Shown here: positions 49,401 through 61,500 of the stretch, piece after piece
Numbering within the stretch: the first letter of the stretch is position 1
How the letters are laid out: each line of letters begins with the position of its first letter
Assembly (NCBI GenBank): GCA_013396655.1
Contig: WBMV01003352.1
Coordinates: 347,501-411,500, forward strand
Length of the DNA stretch: 64,000 nucleotides
Reading direction: 5' to 3'
From: Campylorhamphus procurvoides
Lineage: Eukaryota; Chordata; Aves; Passeriformes; Dendrocolaptidae
Program-made: the position numbers and the translations under genes
Notes under the pieces: model-generated
What the model saw: only the letters and a program-made list of their open reading frames with translations
Told to the model about the DNA's origin: nothing
Databases searched by the model: none

Positions 49401-52150
49401 CAAGGACCAGCCGAAGTAAAGTTTAATTTGACAAAAGTAGGGAAAATAGCTATTATTTCTTCATCAGCTTAAACGGTGAATAACAGCACAGCACTAGGAG
49501 TGTGAATGACAGGAGTAACAGAGATTGCCTTACAGAGCCACAACATCTCAGTGTAGGCACAGAGACTGGTTTGATGTGACACTGATGTAGACATGTAATT
49601 CCAAACAGTTGGTGTGTATTATTTTAAACGCCATTAAAGTAATCAGTTGTGAAAGTACTACAGACTTAAATTTTCAGATATCCCTGGATGATGTGAATAT
49701 AATGCTGTGGATCTGAAGCGAAATCTCCTGTAATGGATATAAATCCGTCACACAGTATTTGAAGTCGTGAAAAAAATAATTTTCAAGATTTTGACAGACA
49801 TAATGTGAGTTCTTTTGGGTTTAGAGGTAAGTATTAATAATACAGCTGAATGAATGTCTTCCTTTTATTTTTCTGTGATTTATATAAAAAGGAGAAATTT
49901 CACAGTGATGTTGTGTCTTCAGCCTGTACCTTTGATTTCCTAAATAAGAAACATAAGCAGAATTCCAAAGACCTTTTCTGTTTCTTTTAAGATGTCATAT
50001 ATTTATTTGACTGTAAATGTGGGAAGTTAGTGTCTGAAGAAGGAACTTAAAGATAGGGGTTAACTGAAAAAAGTCCCTGTTTAAAAAGTGGGCATTATTT
50101 TAGAATGTGAGTTGTTTCCAATGTGAGTATCAGCTGAACTATTCAATAACGAGTGATTTGGGGTATCTTGGGTTTGCAGACTCAGTGAGACTGATCCTTC
50201 CTGCAACTCCTCCATATAATCTTTTTCTTTAAAAATACTGGTTTTGATGTTAAAACAATGCTCTTTTCCTGATCCTCACAGCCTTATGCAGGCAAGCCTT
50301 CATCAGCAAGCTCTGTTAAATCCAGGGTTATTAAATCTCCTATTAAGAGCTGTCCAACTGAAGAGATACATCCTTGTGTGTGTTCTTTTGAGATTCACTA
50401 ATTACTTCAGCCTGGAAATACGAGTAATAATATATGGCAAACATCCCTGCCTATTGCACAGTGGTTTCACAATGGAGGGAGGCACAAATGAAGCAGAAAA
50501 CAAACACACTAAGAATCACCTCCTGGGATTTCTTGAAAGAAGAGGCACTGAGAGCCAACGGAGGGTGTTTCAGCCTGTTAATGAGCAGATGTAGCTGGCA
50601 ATCTCTCATAACTTGCTCTTAAAATAAATCATTATGTAAGTAGAGCTTAATTTCTGATCTGCCTTTGGTGAGTTGGCTGTGAAATATGCTCCAAAGAAAG
50701 CAGTCCATGCTGCGCCATTCATTAAACTCCTTTAATGGTTATTTATGTGCATGTCAGAAACGTGTGGTGCTGGTGAGGAGAGAACACATGAACAGCTGTA
50801 AAGGCAAAACTGCAGTTTGGAAGTTGTGTTATCTGTTCCTGCTCATTACCTTCAAGTATATACATTGTCTGGATGCCCGTTCTGGAGGACTTGACAGAAG
50901 AAATTGCAAGTGTCATTCTTTTGGCAATGCCTTGATATTATTTTCTTCACATGAATTAAAAAAGGCTCTTGATTTTGTCATGACTTGCCAGAACTCTTGA
51001 AATTTCCTCACATTATGAGTTAAAGATTTGATTTAATTATTGAAGTTCAAATTGTGCTGTGTTTTGTTTAATCTCTTTTTGTATCTGCGGAGCTCAGAAG
51101 ATCCAGGCATTGTGAATGCATTTGTCTAAGTCTTAATCTTTTTATTTGATCCACATGCTTCATGTGAAAGGAGCTCAAGGACTTTCAAGAAGAACAAAAA
51201 CCCCCAATGAACCAAGTTAAAAAAGATCTGATTTTGATGTTGACAAATCAAAATACTTGTGTGTAGGAATTTACTTGCTTGTATTCCTCTTCAACTACTC
51301 AGCCACATTGATATGATCATCTGTGATTCAGAGTTTATGGCTTGTATTTACCCAGAGTGTTAAGGTCTAATATTCCTGTGGTTTTGTAGTGATTAGAGGG
51401 GTGTTCCAACACACGCAAACACACAAGCTTGTGTAGGCAAACTGCTGCACTCCACCACTGCAGCTGCAATCACAGGATCTCACACCTACACAGGAATGCC
51501 CAAGCAGGAATGAATCTGTTTCTGTACAAGGGCATTGCTCTCACACTGTGCTCCTTTGCAAACTGATATATATTGGCATATGAAATGCACAGGCATGTGC
51601 AGGGAGGGAGTAAGAGGAAATTTCCTGATATTTTTGCATCTAAAATGGATGAATTCTCTATCACTCTGTTTTTCTCCACAAAATACTCTGACATAAAGGC
51701 TGGATGGTTTGTGCATAGCAGCACAAATGTCATTATCATGTTGTTGAGGTAAAGGGCACAAATGTTGGTCATAGTGATGCAGAAGAGAAGAAAAATTTCT
51801 TACAGCAAAACTAAAGCTTGAAGCAATTTAAATGAAAATACCCTGTACTGTCCAGGGAGGGAGGGAGGGACTCATAAAATCTGAGAACTGATCCTAAAGA
51901 TCAGCATAGAGGGGAAAAACGTGATGGGAGAGAGAATAAATCAGCATGAAAGAGAAAACCGCCCTGGCAAAAAATGCAGGTAGAGCAGAGGAGAAACATG
52001 AAAAGCAAATTGAGGCCTTTGTTTCACACTTAGCAAACCCTCGGTGGGGATTGCAGCATCAGTGTCAGCCTGAAGTTAAAACAGCCCACAGCCTTAAGGC
52101 AGTGAGGTCAGAAACCACCTGAGCGCAGCTTCAACCCCCTTCTGCCAACA
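49401..52150. other. Unique AT-rich non-coding stretch
   Basis: No gene is supported. A short GGGA repeat lies at 51854-51870. The stretches at about 49420-49800 and 50640-51000 are AT-rich with homeodomain-type cores and few simple repeats. Plus-strand frames of 116 (50244-50594) and 104 codons (50686-51000) have no recognisable domain. Confidence 0.45.
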
Positions 52151-52490
52151 TGTGTCATTGCTTTTATCTGGACTGCTACAGCCTCCTCTTTTCTGGCCTT
52201 TCAGGACCCTTCATGGTCCATACCAAAGAGCTCCTTTGACATTTTCCTGTCTCACACCCCTCTTGTTCCCCCTTTTCACTGGCTCTGATAATTCCTTTTG
52301 CATTTACTCATGTCTACTGCCCTGCTCCAGATCTCCCTGTTAAGCTTTACTTATAAATCATCCTTGTCACTACCTTTACCTTTCTCTTTCCTTTGCTTTC
52401 TGTGTTCCTTTAGCACATCTTTTCACAAAATGCATGTGCAGTGTTCTGTCCTCCTCTTCACTCAGTCCTTGTGCCAGATTTAATGCAACT
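52150..52490. other. Pyrimidine-biased stretch
   Basis: About 340 bp in which C and T clearly dominate the plus strand, leaving several short open frames. There is no tandem unit or recognisable family. It could be an eroded retroposon, given the old SINE immediately downstream. Confidence 0.4.
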
Positions 52491-52519
52491 TTCCTTCAGT
52501 CCATTGTTTTTTTGGAGCC

Positions 52520-52657
52520 TCTTGACAAAGCACTTTATCTCCCTTTACTTCAAATTTCCCAACTGTGAAATGGCGATAAAATTGTTGACTTCCTTTGTGA
52601 AATGTTTTGAAATCTCCTGGTGAAGCTCTACATAACAGGTGAATATTATTGCTATTC
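52520..52657 (+). repeat. MIR-type SINE with L2-like tail, sense
   Basis: Blocks in MIR order: 'ctcttgacaaagcactttat', 'ctttacttcaaatttcccaa', 'ctgtgaaatggcgataaaat', then the L2-like tail 'atgttttgaaatctcctgg' with 'gctctacataacag' and 'attattgctatt'. They match the MIR '..aagtcacttaatctctctgtgcctcagtttcccc', 'atctgtaaaatggggata' and 'gctttgaaatcc..gctatata' parts. Heavily mutated but colinear. Confidence 0.6.
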
Positions 52658-54399
52658 AAATCAATAGGCGCTAAGAATAAGGTGAGCTGTGGATATCTCT
52701 TTAATGGAAGATCCTGTTTGATCTTCCTCTGTCCAGCTGAGACAAAGTGTGTGCGTGCTGTGTCTCAAGAGCAGACTGCAGCCTGAGCTCTGGCTCAAAT
52801 TTATTTATAATACACAGCGTGTACATGATTTCAAGGTTATATCATTGGCTTGACAGCCTGGGATCTTGCCGTGAGGAGGGACTGTGAGCTGCATTTGTGG
52901 CTGCCGTCCTGCCTTGGGCACAGAGACACGTGGGAGGGGGAGGGCAGGGCATGGACCTGGACCCCTGCTCTGATGGACACAGAGATGCTCATTGTTAAGT
53001 GCCTGATACGCTTCTTCCATGTGCTGACTAAAACATCTGGTCGTGGCTTGTCTTGGAATTTTCCCTCAAGAATCATTTATCTCGATGTTGAGAATAAACA
53101 CGAGCAATTCTCCCCAGAAGGTGAAGTTCAAAGGTGCTTTTTCTGAAAACGGAGGTTTAGAAAGAAAATGCCACGTGAGTTTTTGCCTCTGGCGTCTCGT
53201 GAGCATTTCCAGACCTCTTTTAACTCACTCTTTCGTGAAAGAAACAATATGTGTAAGGACAAAGCTGGCATACCCTTCTCCTTCATTTACAAGGAAGGTT
53301 GTATTGAAATTATTTCAGAGAGCTTTTTGGTTCTACGTGAATGATGAGTTGTAAGCTTTACTTAGTGGAGACTTCTTAAGCATTTACCTTGTGAAACTGT
53401 TATTGCCAATTTCCCAGTAGTTTTATGTGTAGGAGAATAATGTCATATTTCATCAGATATTGAAGTAAAAGATGTTGTGAAAAGTATATGAAATAACTGA
53501 GTGAAAACATGAGTTTTGATAAACAATGGCCAAGTTTTTTGGAACCCATTAATGCAAAGTGTTACACATTGGTATTGTGTAGGAATTGGTGTGGTTAGAC
53601 AATCTCTCCAGGTCATTTACAGAACCAGATTCCCATGTTTATGGTATGTCAATTGCTGTAATGGCATGTATTTCTATCATTGTTTGGGTTGATTTTCTTA
53701 AATGAATTTAATACTGACATTCTTAGAAGAAACCACAGTTCAAAGCTTTTAGGGATTTTTGGTAGAACTGATGATCTGTGATCCCAGTATTTCCCTTTAT
53801 GTGAACCCCCTTATTCCCACATTCTGTAATAAATCTCTTCCTCCTACCACGACATGGACGCACAGGGGATTGTCCTCAGTCCTCAGCTACCATCCTTGGT
53901 TACTTACCACTAAACAGTGTGCAAATAACATTTTACTCAGTACAAATAATTAAAGCATCACTTACTTCTGCAGACAAGCAGCTTACTTTATTGACAGTAG
54001 AGAGGCATTACCAAGATGATGGAATTTCCTAACTTTTTATACTTGATTGCTTCTTGGGAAAAGGAGAAAACTTACTCCACAGTGGAGATAAGAAAAATCA
54101 TTGTCTGAATTGATACCATCTTAAGTCTAAGGATGGTAGCTGCATAGGCAGAGGTCTCCAGATTAATTTCTTGTACATCCAGTGGAGTTAATCTAGGAAT
54201 GGCATTCTTTGGATCAGTGTGGTGTTGATGTTAAAAGACCACTGGGAAAGAAAAGAATTATTTTTATTAGTAGCAGGACTGAGCAGAGAAGTACCTGAGC
54301 AGAAGAGATAGAAATGTCTGTTTGCACTTGATAAGCAGTAAATCACTTTATTTGAAACATTTTCCATGCAATAAGTCACTATTGTCTTTGTAAGGCACT
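52658..54399. other. Unique non-coding stretch
   Basis: No gene is supported. Frames near 52805-53354 (up to 103 codons) occur on both strands without domains. The remainder is AT-rich with frequent stops. Confidence 0.5.
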
Positions 54400-54545
54400 T
54401 CTGGTGTGTGTGGGCTCCAGCCTGGCTGTGCTATACACTGTCCAAATATAAAATAGAGTAAAAGCCATCCTCAAATAGTTGAAAATCTAAGTGAAAGACA
54501 AACATAAAGATAAAGCAAATAGATAAAGGGAAGAGCAGAAAATGT
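54400..54545. repeat. Ancient amniote MIR-like SINE remnant
   Basis: 'gctgtgctatacactgtcca' followed by 'aatagttgaaaatctaag' and 'agacaaacataaagataa' resembles the same old family seen at 2310-2455 (consensus segments 'gcgctgtacaaac', 'agagcttacaatctaa', 'agacaagacagacaaagg'). The match is colinear but diverged. Confidence 0.4.
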
Positions 54546-56443
54546 AGGCAGTACAAATGGTTTGAGTGAGTAAGTCTTAGCCCTGTGGCTGGTACCTCCA
54601 AGAAATGTAGAGATCCTGCTGGAATGGGGGTTTATGAATCATTTCGATAAAGCTGTTATCAAGGAATGAATCAAAAGAGTTCCTGTTAAGGAAGACATTA
54701 TCTTTGCAGTCTATTAGAATACTTTCATTACTTGCAGACAGGAAATCTTGTAGCTACAATAGTAAATACAGTTTATGTGGATAAAGCCACTCAAAAAAAA
54801 ATTATCTCAGTATTAAGAAGGAAGTTCTCTTGTGGATTAGGGAACTCTGTGAGAAATAAGGACTTAAGAAAAAGATTAGGAGTTGAGCAATGTAAGGACC
54901 CACGCTGGAACTTGTGAAAGTTGTCTGGAAAGGGAATAAATAGTATTTGTTGTTGTTGTTGCTGGCAAGGTGAAATCACAGAGGGCTGGTTAGCCAAAGG
55001 AGACACAGAGAAAGCAGAGGGATCAAACGGGGAGTGAGCACTCAGGAATAAGTGACAGGTGAGCTTCAGGGGAGACAGCTGATGGTAACTGATGCTGAAG
55101 GGACAATTGGAACTAATCATACTGCCTGATAGATTCTAAATTAGCTGTAACAACTCCGAGAAAAACACTTGGTCATTGCAGGGAACAGCATAGAGAAGGC
55201 TGGATTTCAGTGCAGTCTAGAATGAAATTGAGATGTTAGATTGCATTAGGGCAAAACACGTATCATTACAGGAATTTATAGTACAGCTTTTCCTGTATTA
55301 AAGTGTTCAATCTCAGCATTCTGTCTCAAAAGGCACATGAAATGATAGAAAACATCCTAAAGAGAGCAACTAAACTGATGAAGAAATATAAAAACAATTC
55401 CTGGAGAAGTAAACATGAGGATATTTAAGACAGTGCCAAGGGGAAATTAATATGGGAAAACATGATAGATGAATGATAGTGAGGTGAGTCCTGTTTTGCT
55501 TGCATAAAATGATGTGAAAGGGATGCTCCAGTGAGGGGTAGGGAAAAGGCAGCAGGCTCAAAATAACAAGCAGAGCAAACTGGACACTCTGGGAACTAAC
55601 AGAGTGTTTTCATTCTTAACACTTGGCTGAGAGAAAGGTCCTGGGATGAGATGTTCAGGGTTGGCTGCTGCTTTTACTGGTGTGTGGCCAAACTGGGGAG
55701 CCACTGAGGAGCCACTCCAGGAATGGTTTCTCATCCCGTTTTTCAGACCAGACTTAAAACTGTGCCTTGTCCATCTTCTGAGTGCCTGACTGAGCCCTGA
55801 CTGTGCCTGTGGATGTGACACCCTCCGTGCAGGTAACAGAGCAGCACGTGATGCTGTGCAGCTTTCTGGCATCCCACCCCCAGGAGTTCAAACCCCTGCT
55901 CATTTCTGCCTCTGTTTAGGTGGTGTGTTCCAGATCCTGCCATGAGCACCTGAGCAGGTAAATCCCCTTCCTTGTGCAGAGCTTCATTAGCACTGCCATC
56001 TGTTTAGTGAGTGCTTTATCTGGACAAGCTCTGGTGCGAGCTCCCTCTGTAACGTGCCCTTGATATTTTGTGTAAACTTTTAAAACGGGCAGATAATTGG
56101 CAATAAAACGATCAGAATGTCTAGGATCTCACATTCCCTCCCTCAAACGTGTCATTGCTCCAACTGCACAGCTGCAGTAATTGCAATAATTTCCCTTTTT
56201 AAGCCTGGGTATGTTTATTTAGCCTAAAAATGACAGCTGATTTTTGGTAACTCAAGGGAGACTTGTTGTTTTCGGAAATTCATTAAAAATAACTCTGGAA
56301 ATGTTACACTTTAATATAAATTAAAAAATTAAATAAAGATAGTAATATTTTTGTTATTTTTCTTGCATTTTTGTGGGCAGAATGAGCTTTCTCTTACTGG
56401 AGGTTTGGAAAATAACACTGAGAAGGCAAGGGCAGCAGATAGG
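54546..56443. other. Unique non-coding stretch
   Basis: No gene is supported. A TTG triplet run lies at 54947-54965. The part at 54960-55100 is purine-rich. Minus frames of 109 and 104 codons (54791-55120, 55558-55872) have no recognisable domain. Confidence 0.5.
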
Positions 56444-57485
56444 ATTGGAAGGTGCTCTGGGAGATCCCTCAGCCCACTCAAGTCACTCCTGACTAATGTT
56501 TGCCTCATTTGTCCTTAAATACTCTTTCCCACAATTTAAACATTTTAGCAGAGTGGGCCTTAAGAGTAACTTCTTGCAGAACTTCTCTGTTACTTCCAGG
56601 CTGTTGTTGTGACTCCTTGAGTCTTGGCTTTTAAACAAACCCAGTTCCCTCCTCCTTTCCTCTCAGAAGGTGTTTTCAAACCTTTGACCATTCTTGCTGC
56701 TCTCAGCCTGTCCAGCCGACTTGTTTCTTTCCTCTTTTTGGTGAATTCAACTCCCCACAGTGCTCCAGCCTCGGGGAGGTGACTTCACAATGTCCTGTGT
56801 GTGACAACTTCATCACACAAAATTAATTGTGTAATTAGGGGTTCCCCGTGCTGTATGAGCACGACTGATGATTTCTACGTAACTACAGCACACTGCTCTT
56901 GTTTCCCCTGGATTGTATCTGATTTGTATCTTCAGTCTGCTTAGATAAGTTTTGAGTTTCAGTCCTGTCCTCCACAGTCCCCACGCATCCTTCCAGCCTG
57001 ATATTATCTGCAAATTTAATTACTGTGTGTTTTATTCCCCCGTTGAGGTCCTTCACAGAAACGCTGAGTGGCTCTGAGCTCAGCTGAGGCTCTTGCAGGG
57101 GCTTTGCTGGATGCATCGTTTGCTCTTGGCAGGTACCCAGCAGTTCTGCAGACATTTCTGGAGCACTTGTACAATAACTTCATCGAGATTGTGCCAGCTT
57201 AGCTCATTTTTGACAATATCACAAGAGATTGTGTAAAAAGCTTTCCTGAAGTTAATCTAAAACTAATCCTGAGCTCAGAAGCCTATTAACCTGTCCTAGG
57301 AACAAGTCAGGGTGACTTTTAGGCAGCCTGCTGTTTTATAGGTGGGGTTGTTTTTCTGCTTGTTTTCATAATTGCAGCCTGGGATTTTCTCAGACTGCCC
57401 TTTAGAGGTTGGCACTATTGGCCTTTTTCTCTTGTTAGACACTTACCTGCCACTCTGATTTCAAAGGTGAAAATCAATCTAAAAG
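56444..57485 (-). mobile_element. Degenerate CR1 LINE with reverse-transcriptase remnant
   Basis: The minus strand is colinear with the 3' half of CR1: part of ORF2 reverse transcriptase, then a 3' region ending near 56444 ('ggattggaaggtgctctggg' on plus). At 57003-57014 the minus strand encodes FADN where active elements have the catalytic FADD box, preceded by a VKDLNGGIKHTVIK context typical of this fold. At 57233-57244 it encodes KAFY where the family has the catalytic KAFD. The two motifs lie in different frames, so at least one frameshift separates them. The ORF2 C-terminal part appears shortened by deletion. It is an inactive fossil, more diverged than the copy at 13214. Confidence 0.75.
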
Positions 57486-58744
57486 ATCTAAGTTTGAACA
57501 AAACCAGCACAAAACATTTCTGTTACCCCATTGGTTGCCCTGGACTAACTCTACTTATTACTAACATACTTAAGAAGTATTTGCATGGTGATATTGCCTT
57601 GAATATTTATATTTGTGCTTTAGCATTTTGCCTCCATGTTCCTGCAACCACATCAAGACATTAAGTAGGATGTAACTGGCTTTTATTGCAAAGCCAAGCC
57701 ATTTTTCATCTTTGATAATAGGACCTAATGGTCACTGCTGGCCTGTGATTTCCAAGCAGACTGTTCCCAGTTCCCTGCACTGTGTGCCTTTGCATATTTT
57801 CCAGTCTATATACACTGCCTCCATTAAAAAGACACTGTGTAAGCTCTTCTCCTGGTGTGTCACTCCTGTACATTCCTTCCTGTTCATGCTCAAAGAAATA
57901 AACTCAGCTGTAAGAGAGCCGATTTCTATTGGCTATAATTCTTTTTGTTTCAGGTTGCCTATTTTTTTTTGCTTTCTGATGCAGCAAATAGTTGGTGATA
58001 ACTAGAAACAAAAGAGCTGTAAATAAAGCCTATTTTGTTGCAGCAGTGATGATTAGACGTGAGCTGTCAGCATGTTCCAGTGTTCTACAGTTAACTGTGC
58101 ATTAAAAATAATAATAGGAATAATAACTTCTGTTATACAGGACGGAGTGTTTACAAGCCCTACCTAATGTCCTGTGGCAATGGAGCCCCAGCCTGGGGCA
58201 GGTGACAGTGCAGTAGCACAGAGTGTACCAGCTCAGGCTGGGAAACCATCTGCAACACTCCCAGAGGAAGGAACAGAAAGGGGAAATTTCCTCACAGCCA
58301 AAGCTGGAGCAAACACTGACTGCTCAGGGATGGAGGAACATTCTCTCTTGTCTCTGGGTTATGTGGGTGGAGGTTTAGTGGCTGCATTGTGGCCCACGGA
58401 GGTGATTTCACACATGGCAGGCCCCGACAGCCAGAGGAGTTACCCACTCTCTGTAGCACACGTGTAAACTTGCGTAATATTTCTCTCTATTGACATTTGG
58501 CTGGCCTGTCTGCAGCACAGAAATGGTGTGGCTTAAAAATCAACTCCTAATGATGTCCCTTCGGTCATGTGGACTCTTTCAAAAGGCCAAATTGTGTCTG
58601 TTTGAGATGAGTCTGTTTGTTTGTGTTCCCTTTCTGTTGTACTTTGGTGGCAATAATACTCATAAGCAATAATGGCTGATTTTTCTCTACGATCATTTGC
58701 ATAAGAAGTTGGATGAGAAAGATGGTATTGCCCAGTGATCTGTG
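57486..58744. other. Unique non-coding stretch
   Basis: No gene is supported. Plus frames of about 97 codons at 57712-58005 and 58174-58467 lack domains. No recognisable repeat. Confidence 0.5.
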
Positions 58745-58794
58745 CATCATCATCATCATAATTATCATCATCATCATCTGTGCATCTAATCATC
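58745..58794. repeat. (ATC)n microsatellite, interrupted
   Basis: CATCATCATCATCAT, an AATT interruption, further ATC triplets and then degraded units to about 58794. The Asp-rich minus-strand open frame over it is an artefact of the triplet. Confidence 0.9.
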
Positions 58795-61024
58795 GTTAGC
58801 CATGGAGCTTACTGTCTGAGCTGTAATACCAAGGAGAGGAATGAGGAAATGCAGCTGAGCTGGGATCAGCAGTTCTGAAAGATGGGGCCTGACTGGGAAA
58901 GCCCTGCCCAGGAGAATTACTGAACTCATTCTCCCTCGCAGCAGAAGCTGCTCCTGGTTGGGATATGGATGTCTGTGTGCCATAACTTGGACCAGGGCCA
59001 TCCTTTCTCTTCTGAAAGGTCACCAAAGAGCCATTAAATAGCAGCAGCTTTCAGCATCATGTCAGAAGTAGTTTGCCAGTCACAAGGCAGCACTTCACAA
59101 AGTTTTAAATCCATCCTGTTACATCAAGAGCAATGTAATAAGCTCTGGTATTCACCCAGGACACGAACTGTGCTCTTGGATAACACTTAATGTATGCTTT
59201 GTCATCCCTGGAACTCCACAGTCTTGTTTTGTGCTATTATACTTAAGGAAGAATATGTACCTGGTGAATCACTCCTAGTAAATCTGATTTACTTATAGCA
59301 AAGCCTAAAACAAACAGCCCAACACATTCACCGGAGTAAGATGTACGGCTTTTCCTTTGCTATTCCACACACAGGATAATGACAATGAAAAGAACAGCAA
59401 AGGGTGCCAAGACACCTTGGGGAAAATGACTTGTTGTAATCGTGCCTGACCTCTATCTGTCACCCGTCCTTTATGTGTGGTCTGAACAACAGTGGAACCA
59501 ATGCACATTATTAAAAAACAAAACCAATTCTGTCGCTCCTCAATGATAGACAGGGCATGTGTTTTGCAGATCTATTCTCTTGCCTCCTGCCACCTTTCTC
59601 TTACTACCAAAAGAAGGGCAAAAGGAAACATCTATTTGTTTAAAAATGTCTGCCTTGCATTTCTTTTCTGATAACAAAAAAAAGGAGTGTTCCTATAGTA
59701 TTATTTATTACTGTGCATTGTCTGCTAGGGCTATGTTTTCTATCATGGGATTCAAATTGCTTCTTGTGCCATCAGCATTTTCCTTTTTCACATTTCTTTC
59801 AAGACAAAATAGAAAATCTATTTCTCTGCGGTAGCAACACTGATCTGGGAAAACTTTATTTAGGGTGAAAGGGAAAATAATGGAGTCAAAATAAGCATCT
59901 ACACTAAAAATCTATTTACAACCTCAAACCCCAATGTACTCACAAGACAACATTGTATATGTTTCAAATTAAGAGCAAGAAGATACAGAAACATCGTGTG
60001 TAATGACCACCAAGCTGCCTATTTGCATTGCAGATTAAAAAGTCTGAAGATGCAGTAATGAGGAGCTGAAATGAAAAGACAGGGTGTTTATGGCAGACAG
60101 TATATTTATTTTGCAGAAAGGCCCTGTGAAGGCAGTGCCACTCTTGTAAGTGATAAAACTTGGAGTGCATTTCAAACTAAACAAATGCATTTCCATTCAG
60201 GGTTATTGCACAGGAGACTGCATAAATAAAATTTCAAACACCTCTTTCTTAATTCACACATACAGTTACCTTTAATGACACTATGACTTCCGACATGAGG
60301 AAAACCAGCAGGGTCTGGCCCATAAAAATGCTTCTTGTTTGCAGCCTGCCTGTTTTCTAAGGGTTGGCACTAAGATTTCCTTTCCTGTCTCCTGCAGCAG
60401 CAGCAGCTCTGATTTAAGGACATGGCGACTTCTACCCTCCAGCTCCTCATCCCCTTCCACAGGACATTGTCAGCTGGGCCAACACGAGTGTTTGGCAAAC
60501 CAAATGTGGGAAAAAAGCATATCCAGTGCCCTGTGCCTCTTCCACAGAGTGCAGAGGAGAAGATCCAGGGGGTTTAACGAGAGTTCCTCCTCAGGGATAA
60601 ATAAAAGCAGCCTTTAGGCAGTGACAGATACAGAAGCAGGGTCTGGTTTAAAGTGCCAGACCTCTCCTCTAGTACAGTAAATCTAGTGATACAGTGGTCA
60701 AAAAAAGAAAGGACTATTAAAGCTGATTATCTAGTTTAAAAAGCAACATTAAGCTGTACATATTCCAGCATCTTCTGAATTTTACTGAGCCTGTTTGCAT
60801 AAATGTAACCTTTACAAAATTTAGCTATGACAGGAACTGACAGGTTTATGTCAGACAGCCTAAACTTTCGAGTTTCCCCCTTTTTACAGGTAGTAAGAAA
60901 TGACAAGAAATCCTGTCTACAGTGCAAGAGCAGAGAAGCACCATAAATTGCAGTGCAATTAGCTGCGTTTTCCTTCCTTCTCTGAACAGCCTTGCTAATG
61001 GATACCACTCAAAGTGCTGGAGTC
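58795..61024. other. Unique non-coding stretch
   Basis: No gene is supported. All open frames are 92 codons or shorter. The interval 60740-61000 is moderately AT-rich with a 90-codon minus frame of no recognisable family. Confidence 0.5.
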
Positions 61025-61025
61025 A

Positions 61026-61155
61026 CAGGCCCTGTTCTGAAATCATTTAACTATGTGCTTAACTTAAAGACACGAGCACCATAAAAGCTGAAAATGCTGA
61101 GCCTGCTCACACTTAATCTTTAGGCTGCGCTCAGTATTTTGCTGATCAGGGCTGG
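61026..61155. mobile_element. Ancient non-autonomous DNA-transposon-like element (imperfect inverted repeat)
   Basis: The left end 'caggccctgttctgaaatca' with 'atgtgcttaacttaaagaca' and the right end 'ttaatctttaggctgcgctc' with 'ttttgctgatcagggctgg' are imperfect reverse complements of one another over about 50 bp each, with a short centre. They also match, by memory, a palindromic amniote repeat whose arms read 'cctgatcctgcaaagact' and 'catgcttaactttaagcac'. The arrangement suits a small MITE. Family assignment would need a repeat-library search. Confidence 0.45.
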
Positions 61156-61159
61156 AGTA

Positions 61160-61500
61160 CCGAGCGCTTACAGGGATGAATGCCGGCTCATCTGCTCAGG
61201 AGAGGCTTTAATGGGAGTTCATTTTGCCTTCATTTAAAATGCTGTCAACTATGTTCTCGCTGGCCCCTGCAGGAGGAACCGTATCTAGATAATGCTTCAT
61301 TGTTGCTGCAGCAAATGAGATGGAAAGTAAATGTTCTAATTAGGCTTTGACTCATTAGGTTGGGTGTAGCTTGTCCAGCAGAACTACAAGCTGCTATGTA
61401 GAGATCCTTTTCTCCTGTGGGGCACCGTGATGGAAGGACACCAAAGTCCTTCTGCCTTTCATAGTTTCCTTTGGCTTTAAGACTGGTGTGACTCAACAGT
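61160..61500. promoter_or_regulatory. Candidate conserved non-coding element
   Basis: A compact motif-rich block: 'gataatgcttcattgttgc' (SOX-type ATTGTT), 'ctaattaggctttgactcat' (homeodomain TAATTA and AP-1-type TGACTCA) and a second 'tgactcaacagtca' near 61490. No simple repeats and no credible open frame. Regulatory function is inference. Confidence 0.25.

Noticed and set aside
58533..58793. Aspartate-rich minus-strand open frame
   Set aside because: It is the translation of the interrupted ATC microsatellite.
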